Assembly: GCA_015055735.1 (NCBI GenBank)
Contig: SVHP01000008.1
Span: 1-40,319, forward strand
Direction: 5' to 3'
DNA: 40,319 nt
Origin: Clostridiales bacterium
GTDB taxonomy: Bacteria > Bacillota > Clostridia > Christensenellales > Borkfalkiaceae
A program made the translations under genes and the position numbers. The stretch's first letter is position 1, and each line of letters opens with the position of its first letter. This document shows positions 18,559 to 27,080 of this stretch, in pieces. Below the pieces are notes generated by a model, which was given only the letters and a program-made list of their open reading frames with translations, made no database searches and had not been told where the DNA came from.

Positions 18559-19452
18559 TTAGTTGTCTTTAAATTCTTCAAATGGATCTTCAGGTTTCTT
18601 TTCGCCTTTGCCTGCAAATTCTTCAAACGGATTATCAGGTCTAGATTGACTTGCACTGCCGTAAGAGTTGCCGTTCGCTTGTGAATTTTGCCCACCATTT
18701 TGACCGTACGGATTGCCGTAAGGGTTGCCGTATGGTCCGTAAGAGCGTGCATAACTACCAAATCTAGAACGCATATAATCGTTGAAGTTGATAGGATTTT
18801 TCTTCCTAATAACGAACACGAATATAGGGAAAAGATCTAAGAAAATACACAAAATCGAAATGACCGTATAATGTTGTGGCCAGTAAGTTCTAAACAATGC
18901 AATATAGGTAAATACCGTAATAACCGTAGTTGCTAAATCGAATAGAGGCGTAATGTAGCCTAGTACGTTAAGGGCTTTCACCAAAGATTGCAAGGCAAAC
19001 AAATCAACCGTGCCTTCTTCAAAATATACGCCTGGTACTATTCTATATTGTGTAAAACCATCGCCCATTTCGTTTAAGCTGAAGTATACCGTTTTGCCTT
19101 GAAATAATACGTAATCAAAGATAGGATAATAAACTAGTATTTGATATACTAGATTTAAGATTTGGGTTACTGTGAATATTAAACACAACCAAATCGCCAT
19201 TTTTTCGTAAGGCTTGCCAAAAAACTTCTGTTTTTTAAGCAGTTTGCAAACGGTGTAAAGCCAAAGACAAGGAACAAAAGCAAACCACGCCTTTTCGAGT
19301 TTTTGTCTTTTTGCAAGCACATACACGCCTATCGAACGAAATACGTAAAATACTAATTCTACGGCAATGGTAAAAGCAATTACCATCCATAACCCTTCTT
19401 GGGTTATCCTTCCGCCGTTACTATCAAACATTCCTAATTGGAAATTAAACAT
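18559..19452 (-). CDS. Multi-pass membrane protein with Gly/Asn/Pro-rich, PFEEF-repeat tail
   Basis: Function unknown. The 297 residues have five or six hydrophobic segments (about residues 22-45, 60-78, 85-112, 150-195 and 200-218). A low-complexity cytoplasmic tail then repeats YGNPYG units (about 235-255). It ends in two copies of a P-[ED]-[ND]-PFEEF motif around residues 270 and 290. Such short acidic aromatic repeats often recruit partner proteins, which is inference only. AGGAG precedes the ATG. It is upstream of mnmE in the same direction. Confidence 0.7.
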   Translation of the reverse strand: MFNFQLGMFDSNGGRITQEGLWMVIAFTIAVELVFYVFRSIGVYVLAKRQKLEKAWFAFVPCLWLYTVCKLLKKQKFFGKPYEKMAIWLCLIFTVTQILNLVYQILVYYPIFDYVLFQGKTVYFSLNEMGDGFTQYRIVPGVYFEEGTVDLFALQSLVKALNVLGYITPLFDLATTVITVFTYIALFRTYWPQHYTVISILCIFLDLFPIFVFVIRKKNPINFNDYMRSRFGSYARSYGPYGNPYGNPYGQNGGQNSQANGNSYGSASQSRPDNPFEEFAGKGEKKPEDPFEEFKDN

Positions 19453-19504
19453 TAATATCTCCTATTCTAATATATTTTAAGTTATATTGCCTAACGCAGT
19501 GAAA

Positions 19505-19590
19505 TTTTGACCAAAGGTCAAAAATGATAGTTGCTCATCGCAACGTTATAATGCCTTACGGCAAACGATAACGCCTACGGCGCATTGTGG
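19505..19590 (+). repeat. Array of short hairpins (dispersed repeat, copy 2)
   Basis: Hairpins GTTGC-TCATC-GCAAC (19530-19544), TGCC-TTAC-GGCA (19552-19563) and CGCC-TAC-GGCG (19572-19582) follow each other at 20-22 bp, joined by GTTATAA and AACGATAA. A longer hairpin, TTTTGACC/GGTCAAAA, lies at 19505-19523. The stretch ATGATAGTTGCT..CGCAAC.TTATAA also occurs in the minus-strand reading of the array at 10151-10273, and both end in a similar CATTGTGG or CGTTATGG. Same family, opposite orientation. Confidence 0.7.
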
Positions 19591-19649
19591 TTTAATTTAG
19601 AATTTATTCCACAAATTTTTCGGTTAGTTAAAATATAACTTTATAAATC

Positions 19650-21080
19650 CTAATATGCACGAGCAAAGATAACTTTATGCTTAGCAGGTTTTCCACAAAT
19701 AGCGCATTTTTCAGGAACGCCTTCTTCATCGCACATAACACGAGCAGTAGCAGAAGCGTACTCTTTAACCTTATCTTCGCACTCTCTACAACCACACCAG
19801 CCTGCTTTAACGAAGTTTTTGTTTTCAACGCCTTGTAAAATACCGTCTAGGCTGTCGGCTTCAACGACACGCTTATCACGGTTGTTCTTAGACTTGATAT
19901 ACAAATCTTTTTGAACGATGTCTAGAAGTTCAACTATGCTATTAGAAAGGTTATCCATTGACATAGGTTGTTTTTCAAGGTTATCTCTTCTCATAACCAT
20001 AACTTGATTATTTTCAATATCTCTAGGTCCTACTTCGATACGGAGTGGAACGCCCTTCATTTCCCATTCGTTAAACTTCCAACCAGGACTCATATCACGG
20101 GTATCGGTTTGAACACGAACGCCAGCGCTAACTAGCATTTGTTCTAATTCTTTAGCCTTTTCGATAACCCCTCCCTTATGAGTAGCGATAGGAACGATAA
20201 TAACTTGAATAGGTGCAATTCTAGGTGGCAATACCAAGCCCCTTTGGTCGCCGTGAGCCATAATGACTGCGCCGATCATTCTAGTAGAAGTACCCCAAGA
20301 AGTAGTATATCCATATTTTTGAGTGCTATCCTTATCTAAGAACTTAATATCGAATGCCTTTGCAAAGTTTTGACCTAAGTAGTGGCTAGTTCCCGATTGA
20401 AGTGACTTACCGTCAAGCATCATTGCTTCTAACCCGAAGGTAGCAACTGCGCCTGCGAACTTTTCCTTATCGGTCTTTCTACCCGTAAATACAGGTAGAG
20501 CCAAAGTTTCTTCCATAAAATCTTTATACACTTGAAGCATTTTCATGGTTTCTTCCATTGCTTCTTCTTCGGTTGCGTGAACGGTGTGACCTTCTTGCCA
20601 CAAGAATTCGCTAGTACGAAGGAAAGGACGAGTGGTCTTTTCCCAACGCATAACGTTACACCATTGGTTCATAATTACAGGTAAATCTCTATAAGATTGA
20701 ATCCATTTAGCGTACATAGTACCGATAACCGTTTCGCTAGTCGGACGAATAGCTAAAGGTTCTTCAAGTTTTGCGCCGCCTGCGTGAGTAACCACTGCAA
20801 CTTCAGGCGCAAAGCCTTCAACGTGTTCGGCTTCTTTAGTAAAAAAGCTCATAGGTATTAAGAGTGGAAAGTAAGCATTTTGAGAGCCAGCTTCCTTAAA
20901 TCTTCTATCCATGTCCTTTTGAATGTTTTCCCAAATAGCATAGCCGTAAGGACGGATAACCATCGTGCCTTTAACAGGGCCGTAGTCAACGAGTTCGGTC
21001 TTTAATACGACGTCGGTGTACCATTCTGAAAAGTTTTCGTTAATGTCTGCAATCTCTTTTACAAATTGTTTTTCTGCCAT
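19650..21080 (-). CDS. proS: Prolyl-tRNA synthetase, archaeal/eukaryote-type
   Basis: Charges tRNA-Pro with proline. The 476 residues belong to the short ProRS class without the bacterial editing insertion. The protein has class II catalytic motifs (for example RPTSETVIG and GTSHYLGQNF), an anticodon-binding domain, and a C-terminal zinc-like domain with cysteine pairs (CGCREC and CAICG) ending in an aromatic AY. The start at 21080 is chosen because GGAGAT lies just before it; six extra codons upstream are possible. It has its own promoter. The archaeal-type enzyme is common in a subset of Clostridia. Confidence 0.95.
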   Translation of the reverse strand: MAEKQFVKEIADINENFSEWYTDVVLKTELVDYGPVKGTMVIRPYGYAIWENIQKDMDRRFKEAGSQNAYFPLLIPMSFFTKEAEHVEGFAPEVAVVTHAGGAKLEEPLAIRPTSETVIGTMYAKWIQSYRDLPVIMNQWCNVMRWEKTTRPFLRTSEFLWQEGHTVHATEEEAMEETMKMLQVYKDFMEETLALPVFTGRKTDKEKFAGAVATFGLEAMMLDGKSLQSGTSHYLGQNFAKAFDIKFLDKDSTQKYGYTTSWGTSTRMIGAVIMAHGDQRGLVLPPRIAPIQVIIVPIATHKGGVIEKAKELEQMLVSAGVRVQTDTRDMSPGWKFNEWEMKGVPLRIEVGPRDIENNQVMVMRRDNLEKQPMSMDNLSNSIVELLDIVQKDLYIKSKNNRDKRVVEADSLDGILQGVENKNFVKAGWCGCRECEDKVKEYASATARVMCDEEGVPEKCAICGKPAKHKVIFARAY

Positions 21081-21122
21081 AAAAATATCTCCAAGCATAG
21101 TTTTCCATAATAATATAGTCTC

Positions 21123-21151
21123 ATTATAACAGTTAAGGCAAAATATATCAA
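21123..21151 (-). promoter_or_regulatory. Promoter of proS
   Basis: On the minus strand TTGATA, 17 bp, exact TATAAT. The leader would be only about 35 nt, too short for a T-box. Confidence 0.75.
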
Positions 21152-21181
21152 GTTTTTTTCTTCAATAATACAGAAAAAGGC

Positions 21182-21210
21182 TTGAAAAACAATTGAACTT
21201 GCTATATAAT
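21182..21210 (+). promoter_or_regulatory. Promoter of the transketolase gene
   Basis: TTGAAA (21182-21187), 17 bp, exact TATAAT (21205-21210). A leader of about 78 nt with AGGAGG (21282-21287) precedes the start. Confidence 0.75.
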
Positions 21211-21294
21211 ATATATTGTATCACGAATAGGCTATGCTCAATTTAATAAAAGAGCAAAAATATAAAGCCCATCGTAAATCTAGGAGGATTTATT

Positions 21295-23265
21295 ATGCAA
21301 GACGTAAAACAACTTACAATCAATGCCATAAGGGTTCTTTCTGCTGAAGCAATCCAAAAGGCTAACTCTGGTCACCCAGGTCTTCCACTGGGTGCCGCAC
21401 CTATCGGCTATGCAGCATTTACTAACATGACCTTTAACCCAAAGGACACAGCGTTTGATAATAGAGATAGATTCGTGCTTTCAGCTGGTCACGGCTCTAT
21501 GTTAGACTATGCCCTTTACTATTTGTTCGGTTTCGGTCTAACCAAAGAAGACATTATGAACTTCCGTCAACTCGGCTCAATCACGGCAGGTCACCCAGAA
21601 TACGGTGTATGCCCTGGCGTTGAAACCAGCACCGGTCCTTTAGGACAAGGTATTGCTAACGCTGTTGGTATGGCTATTGCCGAAGATTATTTGGCTAACA
21701 AATTCAATAGAGAAGGTTTCCCTATCGTTGACCACTACACCATCGCTCTTTGTGGTGACGGTTGTATGCAAGAAGGTATCGAAAACGAAGCTGCTTCTCT
21801 TGCTGGTTCATTAAAACTTGGCAAACTTATCGTTCTATACGACGATAACGACATTACAATCGAAGGCGACACCGACATTACCTTTACCGAAAACGTTGGC
21901 AAACGTCACGAAGCAATGGGTTGGCAAGTTATTAACGTTAAGGACGCTAACGATATCGGCGCTCTTAACCGTGCTATCAAGAAGGCTAAGGCTGAAAAGG
22001 AAAAACCATCACTTATCGTAATTAAATCAGTTATCGGTTACGGTTCTCACCTTGCAGGTAAGGCAAGTTGCCACGGCGCTCCTCTCGGCGAAGAAGGCGT
22101 TGCTACCTTAAAGAAGAACTTAGATTATAACTACGCTCCATTTGAAGTTCCTGAAGAAGTATTCAAGCACTGCAAGAAATTCGCTTCTAAGGGTAGAAGA
22201 GCACAAAGGGCTTGGAAGGCTATGTTTAAGGCTTACGCTGAACAATATCCTGAACTTGCTAAAGAATATATCGCTTGGAAGAAGAAAGAAATGCCTAACT
22301 TAAAGGCTATCGAAGAATTGTGGCAATTTGAAAAGGACGATGCATCAAGAGGTTATAGCCACACCGTTCTTAATAAACTTGCTAAATATATTCCAAACCT
22401 TATCGGTGGTTCAGCAGACTTAGCGCCTGCTAACAAGTCAAACATGAAATCTCGTGGCGAATATTTACCTACTGATAAGTCAGGTTCAAATATGCACTTC
22501 GGTATTCGTGAACACGCTATGGCTGCTATCGTTAACGGTATGTACTTACATGGTGGTTTAATTCCTTACTGCGCAACTTTCGCTGTATTCTCTGACTACA
22601 TGAAGAACGCAATGAGAATGTCTGCTATTATGGAATTACCTGTAATCTACATCTTATCTCACGACTCTATCGGCGTTGGCGAAGACGGTCCTACACACCA
22701 ACCTATCGAACACTTAGCAGGTCTTCGTGCTATGCCTAACATGAGAGTTTATCGTCCTGCTGACGGTAGAGAAACGACTGCATCTTGGATTTCTGCTCTT
22801 TCTGGAAAAGAACCATCTTGTATCGTAGTTTCTCGTCAAACTCTTCCACAATTAGAAGGTACGGGCGAAAAGGCATTCAAGGGTGGTTATATCCTTGCTG
22901 ACAGCAACAAGAAAGTTCCTGATATCATCTTAATAGCAACCGGTAGTGAAGTTAGCCTTGCAGTTAACGCTAAAAAGGCTCTCGCTGAACAAGGTATCGA
23001 CGCTAGAGTTGTTTCAATGCCTTGCGTTGAAGACTTTGAAAAACAAAGCGATAAATATAAGGAAAGCGTTCTTCCAAAGGCAGTTCGTGCAAGAGTTGCT
23101 ATCGAAGCAGGCTCTCCTATGTGTTGGTACAAATACGTTGGTATGGACGGAAAGATTATCGGCATGAACACCTTCGGCGAATCAGCACCTGCTGGTAAGT
23201 TGTTCGCTAAATACGGTTTCACCGTTGAAAACGTTGTTGCAACTTGCTTAGAAGTTGTTAAATAA
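21295..23265 (+). CDS. tkt: Transketolase
   Basis: Thiamine-diphosphate enzyme of the non-oxidative pentose phosphate pathway, moving two-carbon ketol units between sugar phosphates. Length 656 is typical of full-length fused transketolase. Visible motifs: SGHPGLPLGAAP near residues 25-36, the ThDP/Mg motif GDGCMQEG (154-161) continuing to DDNDITIEGD, the catalytic FGIREHAM, and DSIGVGEDGPTHQP in the pyrimidine-binding domain. The gene has a strong promoter, AGGAGG ribosome site and markedly biased codon use, all suggesting high expression. Two terminators follow. Confidence 0.98.
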   Translation: MQDVKQLTINAIRVLSAEAIQKANSGHPGLPLGAAPIGYAAFTNMTFNPKDTAFDNRDRFVLSAGHGSMLDYALYYLFGFGLTKEDIMNFRQLGSITAGHPEYGVCPGVETSTGPLGQGIANAVGMAIAEDYLANKFNREGFPIVDHYTIALCGDGCMQEGIENEAASLAGSLKLGKLIVLYDDNDITIEGDTDITFTENVGKRHEAMGWQVINVKDANDIGALNRAIKKAKAEKEKPSLIVIKSVIGYGSHLAGKASCHGAPLGEEGVATLKKNLDYNYAPFEVPEEVFKHCKKFASKGRRAQRAWKAMFKAYAEQYPELAKEYIAWKKKEMPNLKAIEELWQFEKDDASRGYSHTVLNKLAKYIPNLIGGSADLAPANKSNMKSRGEYLPTDKSGSNMHFGIREHAMAAIVNGMYLHGGLIPYCATFAVFSDYMKNAMRMSAIMELPVIYILSHDSIGVGEDGPTHQPIEHLAGLRAMPNMRVYRPADGRETTASWISALSGKEPSCIVVSRQTLPQLEGTGEKAFKGGYILADSNKKVPDIILIATGSEVSLAVNAKKALAEQGIDARVVSMPCVEDFEKQSDKYKESVLPKAVRARVAIEAGSPMCWYKYVGMDGKIIGMNTFGESAPAGKLFAKYGFTVENVVATCLEVVK

Positions 23266-23284
23266 TTTAACTTTAATCTAATAT

Positions 23285-23317
23285 AAAAAACGGTAGGAAA
23301 AAATCCTGCCGTTTTTT
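23285..23317 (+). terminator. Transketolase terminator
   Basis: A 14-bp stem (23285-23298 with 23304-23317, one G-T pair) with an A5 loop and a T7 tract, starting 20 bp after the tkt stop. Confidence 0.9.
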
Positions 23318-23339
23318 TATGCTCTAAATGAAAATATCA

Positions 23340-23369
23340 AAGTGGCACGCTAAATTTAGCGTGCCACTT
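23340..23369. terminator. Second, perfectly palindromic terminator
   Basis: A 30-bp perfect palindrome (23340-23369) followed by GTTTTTA on the plus strand and a T-rich stretch on the minus strand. It separates tkt from the convergent sigma-like gene. Confidence 0.8.
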
Positions 23370-23384
23370 GTTTTTATAAAGTTT

Positions 23385-23714
23385 TTATCCTTTTGCAATA
23401 TAATTAGCAATTTCTTTTTGTATAATTAAAGTTAATCTATGCGTAAAACTTTCTCCGTCGTTTGAAAAATCAAAGGTATCAACGGCTTTTTCTAACTTGT
23501 CTAGACAATTATAAATCAAATCTAGAGAATATAGTTCTTTTGACAACCTTTTTATTTTACAAGCCACGATATTCACATAACTTTGTACAATACGCTCCCG
23601 TGCTTGCATATCCCCAGCCTTCATTAGAGAATAAAGTTCTTTTTCTTGTTCTCGAGATAAAGGTTTCGTTTGCTTTGCTTTATCGAAAAATTCTAATGGA
23701 GTAAGAAATAACAT
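23385..23714 (-). CDS. Short sigma-70 region 2-like protein
   Basis: A 109-residue protein resembling only the front of a sigma factor. Residues 19-50 (LSREQEKELYSLMKAGDMQA) look like region 1.2/2.1. Residues 50-108 follow the region 2 pattern (LDLIYNCLDKLEKAVDTFDF, then a helix ending IIQKEIANYIAKG). There is no region 3 or 4, so it could not recognise a -35 element alone. It may be a sigma-like accessory, an anti-sigma decoy or a remnant, but the reading frame is clean with no frameshift. It is co-transcribed with the Cys4 protein gene 12 bp upstream. Confidence 0.65.
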   Translation of the reverse strand: MLFLTPLEFFDKAKQTKPLSREQEKELYSLMKAGDMQARERIVQSYVNIVACKIKRLSKELYSLDLIYNCLDKLEKAVDTFDFSNDGESFTHRLTLIIQKEIANYIAKG

Positions 23715-23726
23715 TTTCTATCCTTT

Positions 23727-23951
23727 TTACGATTTTTTAGCCGTTGTTTTTCTAGCCGTCGTTTTCTTTTGGGTAGGTGTTTTAGGGTCGGTTTGTTTCT
23801 TGAACTTTTTATACGCCCTATCGCACGGATTGTCTAGCGACTTGTCGCAAAGTGGACAAAATTCAAACGAACCACAAGCGTCAATGCCCATGCTTTCGCT
23901 AATTTCCCACTTGATTTTGTCTAATTCCATTTGTTTTTTAGTTAGTTTCAT
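23727..23951 (-). CDS. Small Cys4 protein with basic tail
   Basis: Unknown 74-residue protein. Cys26, Cys32, Cys35 and Cys43 (in FCPLCDKS and NPCDRAYKKF) could bind one zinc ion. Residues 50-74 are a Lys/Thr/Ala-rich tail with a repeated KKTTA/RKTTA motif, fit for nucleic-acid contact. It starts after a strong AGGGGG ribosome site and a consensus promoter and is followed 12 bp later by the sigma-like gene. The pairing suggests a joint role, perhaps in transcription, by inference. Confidence 0.7.
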   Translation of the reverse strand: MKLTKKQMELDKIKWEISESMGIDACGSFEFCPLCDKSLDNPCDRAYKKFKKQTDPKTPTQKKTTARKTTAKKS

Positions 23952-23972
23952 AATAAGCCCCCTATATCCTAT

Positions 23973-24001
23973 AATTTAGCACATTAAACTAAATATGTCA
24001 A
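23973..24001 (-). promoter_or_regulatory. Promoter of the Cys4/sigma-like operon
   Basis: On the minus strand exact TTGACA, 17 bp, TAAATT, about 20 bp before the start of the small Cys4 gene. Confidence 0.7.
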
Positions 24002-24064
24002 TACCTTAATTTATATTTTTTAACTTTTGACCTTATTCGACTCTATTTTGCCTTTTATAGTTGA

Positions 24065-25951
24065 TTACGCTAAGCCTTCTTCGGCTTTTTTTAGATTGAT
24101 TTCATTTAGAGCCTTTAACTCATAGAACTTGCCCTTTTTAGCCATAAGTTCTTCAAAAGTGCCACACTCAACCATATTGCCTTGTTCCATAACGACTATT
24201 CTATCAGCGTCACGGATAGTAGAAAGTCTATGCGCAACGATAAAGGTAGTTCTACCCTTTATAGAAGATGCAATCGCCTTTTGAACGTGGTATTCGGAAA
24301 TGTTATCTAAGGCGCTAGTCGCTTCGTCCAAAATCAAGATTTTAGGATCTCTAATAAGCGCCCTAGCGATAGTAATTCTTTGTTTTTGCCCACCCGAGAG
24401 TTTTGCGCCGTGCTCGCCCACGTCCGTTTCCAAGCCGTCGGGCAATTCTTTTAAGAACTCGTTTAAGTTTGCCATTTCAATAACTTTATTTAACTGTTCT
24501 TCAGTGTACTTATCTAATCCGTAAGTAATATTTTCACGAATACTACCACTAAACAAAATACTGTTTTGTGGAACGACCGAAATATTATGTCTATATTCGG
24601 ATAGGTTTAAGTCGTTGATATCGTTGCCGTCAATAGCTAACTCTCCTTTTGTTGGAAGCACGAAACCTATGATTAAATTCATAAGCGTAGACTTACCCGA
24701 GCCCGATGCTCCGACTACTGCAATACACTCGCCCTTTTTAACGTCTAAACTAAAGTCGTGCACCACGTCTTGCTCGCCGTCAGGGTATCGATAGCAAACC
24801 TTTTCAAACTTAACAGTACCGTCTATGGTCGATAGCGAACGCTTACCCGTATTTACTTCAACGTCGGTAGCGTTCATAATTTCAGAAACTGAAGCCAAGG
24901 CTTCAGCGCCTGTGGCGATAGTTGGCACAAGGTTAGTCAGCGCCATAACCGATCCACTTATTTGAGTAAACATACTTTGGTAAAGAACTATATCGCCCAC
25001 GCCGATAAGGTTATTGAACGCCAAAATCGAACAAAATACCACGCAAAAAGTGGATAGCGCTGAATTGACAACCCAAACGCACGATCCGAATTTGGCAGTG
25101 ATCATATCCACCCTAAACCCCGAACCCGACAACTTTGCAATAAGGTCTTTAAGTTGAAAAATTTCGGTCTTTTCTAGCCCGTGCGATTTGGTAACCGGCA
25201 TCATTTCAAGCATGGTATTCATCTTTGCCGAAAGGTTTTCGGTCTTTACCCTATAATCTCTGTTGGTTATCCTTATTTTATTTCTAAAAAATCTCGTAAG
25301 TAGCACGTTTATAGGAATAACCACTGCAAAAAATATGGATATTATCCAACCCTTTTCGTTGCTTAAAATGGAAATAAGCGTAGATATGACAATGCTTATG
25401 ATTTGTGGAAAAATGCCGTGCATTAGGTTATAAAAAAGTCCATCGATAGATTCGGTGTCCTTTAAGAATTTAGACTGAATCTTACCCGATTGCATATCTT
25501 TATGGTAGGTTATAGAAAGGCTTTGAAGTTTTCTAACCACTGCGCTCTTTATTCCTGCGCTAGTGCGCCTATGCATTTTGCTTACCACCCTAAATCGCAA
25601 GATGGTTGCAGGCACGTTTATGCAAAGAAAGACTAGAATTATTAGAGTGTTTATAATAATGCTCTTTATTACAAACTGTTCGCTTAAAGTACCGTGAACT
25701 AAAAAGTCGGTCACCACGTTGATAATGTTGGCAGTAAGCAATGGGGTTAGCCAAGTAGGAATAGACTGAATTATATAAATAAACATAGAAAGAGCGATAG
25801 GTCTTTTGTTTATGCCAAGTATGGTTTTTAGAAAGCCCTTTTTGTTGTTGCCTTTGGTAGTTTTGTTTTGAGCAAATAGATAATCGTAATCGGGGATTAG
25901 ATTATCGCTCCTTTTAGTTTTACTTACTGTTTTCTCTCGTTCGTTAGCCAT
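24065..25951 (-). CDS. ABC transporter, fused permease and ATPase (exporter type)
   Basis: A half-transporter of 628 residues: six membrane helices (about residues 50-340) fused to an ATPase domain with Walker A GASGSGKS (414-421), signature LSGGQ (518-522) and Walker B ILILDE followed by ATSALD. It would act as a dimer. A homodimer is likely since no partner half-transporter is adjacent. Substrates of this B-type exporter family include drugs, lipids and peptides; nothing nearby identifies one. It is preceded by its own promoter and a terminator-like hairpin in the leader (25979-26007), suggesting attenuation. Confidence 0.93.
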   Translation of the reverse strand: MANEREKTVSKTKRSDNLIPDYDYLFAQNKTTKGNNKKGFLKTILGINKRPIALSMFIYIIQSIPTWLTPLLTANIINVVTDFLVHGTLSEQFVIKSIIINTLIILVFLCINVPATILRFRVVSKMHRRTSAGIKSAVVRKLQSLSITYHKDMQSGKIQSKFLKDTESIDGLFYNLMHGIFPQIISIVISTLISILSNEKGWIISIFFAVVIPINVLLTRFFRNKIRITNRDYRVKTENLSAKMNTMLEMMPVTKSHGLEKTEIFQLKDLIAKLSGSGFRVDMITAKFGSCVWVVNSALSTFCVVFCSILAFNNLIGVGDIVLYQSMFTQISGSVMALTNLVPTIATGAEALASVSEIMNATDVEVNTGKRSLSTIDGTVKFEKVCYRYPDGEQDVVHDFSLDVKKGECIAVVGASGSGKSTLMNLIIGFVLPTKGELAIDGNDINDLNLSEYRHNISVVPQNSILFSGSIRENITYGLDKYTEEQLNKVIEMANLNEFLKELPDGLETDVGEHGAKLSGGQKQRITIARALIRDPKILILDEATSALDNISEYHVQKAIASSIKGRTTFIVAHRLSTIRDADRIVVMEQGNMVECGTFEELMAKKGKFYELKALNEINLKKAEEGLA

Positions 25952-25978
25952 GATAACGCCTTCTTGAATATAAAAATT

Positions 25979-26007
25979 AAAGACCTTAACCGTGGGTTAA
26001 AGTCTTT
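25979..26007 (-). terminator. Terminator-like hairpin in the ABC transporter leader
   Basis: On the minus strand, AAAGACTTTAACC pairs with GGTTAAGGTCTTT (12 of 13 pairs) around CAC and is followed by AATTTTTAT, an intrinsic-terminator form. It lies between the ABC promoter (26018-26046) and the ABC start at 25951. It could end the phosphatase transcript, attenuate the ABC transcript, or both. Confidence 0.7.
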
Positions 26008-26017
26008 CAGTTCGATA

Positions 26018-26046
26018 AATATAACATAAAAAATATCAGTTGTCAA
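26018..26046 (-). promoter_or_regulatory. Promoter of the ABC transporter
   Basis: On the minus strand exact TTGACA, 17 bp, TATATT. The predicted transcript start, near 26011, is a few bases before the leader hairpin. Confidence 0.75.
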
Positions 26047-26104
26047 TACTTTTTATCAAAATTTATTTTTTATTTTATTTGTCGAGCGTTAGTTGTCATA
26101 AAGC

Positions 26105-26560
26105 CTACTTTTTTGCGATCAAAAACTTATAAAACTCTCTAACGCCAAGATCTATATCTTTATAAGTGGTTTCAAAATCGCCCGTCCAATACGGGTCGGA
26201 AACGTCACGAGAAACGCCGGCGTATTCCATAAGTAAACTGACCTTATTATTAGTGTCAATAAAAATTCTTTGTATATTAACTAGGTTTCGCCTATCCATG
26301 CACACGAAATAATCGTATTTTTCGTAATCGGAAGATTTTAACTTTTGGGCGTACTTACCCTTACACGAAATGCCTAGCCTATCCAAAATCTTTCTCGTTC
26401 CATAGTGAACGGGGTTTCCTGCTTCTTCGTCGCTAGTCCCTGCCGACTCAATCAAAAATTCGTCCTCTCTTCCCAACTTTTTAACCAAGTCTTTCATCAA
26501 AAATTCAGCCATAGTAGAACGACAAATATTGCCGTGGCAAACGAACATTATCTTTATCAT
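26105..26560 (-). CDS. Low-molecular-weight protein tyrosine phosphatase
   Basis: Cytosolic phosphatase of the arsenate reductase-like LMW-PTP family, 151 residues. The active-site loop CHGNICRS (Cys8 to Ser15, C-x5-R) starts the protein, and the general acid is Asp122 in SDPYWTG. Roles in the family include dephosphorylating tyrosine kinases of surface polysaccharide synthesis or stress proteins. No tyrosine kinase gene is in the window. It follows mazG with a gap of two bases, so the two are co-transcribed. Confidence 0.95.
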   Translation of the reverse strand: MIKIMFVCHGNICRSTMAEFLMKDLVKKLGREDEFLIESAGTSDEEAGNPVHYGTRKILDRLGISCKGKYAQKLKSSDYEKYDYFVCMDRRNLVNIQRIFIDTNNKVSLLMEYAGVSRDVSDPYWTGDFETTYKDIDLGVREFYKFLIAKK

Positions 26561-26562
26561 AT

Positions 26563-26994
26563 TTACCTTTTATTATCCTTTATGGCTTTTTCCTTTTCTT
26601 TAACGCTCTTCCAAAGTTTAAGGCTCTCTTCAGGGGTAGTTGGTCTTGGCACGTCCCCAAACACGTGTGGGTGACGGCGAATAAGTTTATCCACAATGCC
26701 TTGAACGATTTGGTTAAAGTCAAACGCACCTCTTTCCTTTGCGACTTGGGCGTTCATAACCACTTGCAATAATAGGTCGCCCAACTCTTCGCACAAGTTT
26801 ATATCGTCTTTATTATCGATAGCGTCTAGAACTTCTTGACTTTCGTCAACAAGACACTTTTTTAAGGTTTGGTGGTCTTGCGCCCTATCCCACTCGCAAC
26901 CGTTAGGACTTCTTAAAATTTCCACCACTTCCAAAAGCTCGTCTATATCGTGCTTAGTATTTTCCAAATAAGTTTTTCCGTTATATTCTCTCAT
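26563..26994 (-). CDS. mazG: MazG-family nucleotide pyrophosphohydrolase
   Basis: House-cleaning enzyme that hydrolyses nucleoside triphosphates to monophosphate and PPi. The start at 26994 (143 residues) is chosen because GGAG lies 5 bp before it; an upstream ATG seven codons earlier lacks a ribosome site. The metal-binding ExxE (51-54) and ExxD (70-73) motifs are intact. Only one MazG domain is present, about half the length of E. coli MazG, a common single-domain form in Firmicutes. It forms an operon with the LMW phosphatase. Confidence 0.92.
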   Translation of the reverse strand: MREYNGKTYLENTKHDIDELLEVVEILRSPNGCEWDRAQDHQTLKKCLVDESQEVLDAIDNKDDINLCEELGDLLLQVVMNAQVAKERGAFDFNQIVQGIVDKLIRRHPHVFGDVPRPTTPEESLKLWKSVKEKEKAIKDNKR

Positions 26995-27022
26995 ACTAAC
27001 TCCGTTTTTTGTCATTAAAATT

Positions 27023-27051
27023 ATTATATCACATTAAACGGCTATTGTAAA
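27023..27051 (-). promoter_or_regulatory. Promoter of the mazG operon
   Basis: On the minus strand TTTACA, 17 bp, exact TATAAT, just upstream of the mazG ribosome site. Confidence 0.7.
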
Positions 27052-27080
27052 TCATCTTGAATTTTTTTGTAAGCAATAAT

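Noticed and set aside
21081..21294. T-box leader for proS
   Set aside because: The proS promoter leaves only about 35 nt of leader and no T-box sequence is visible.
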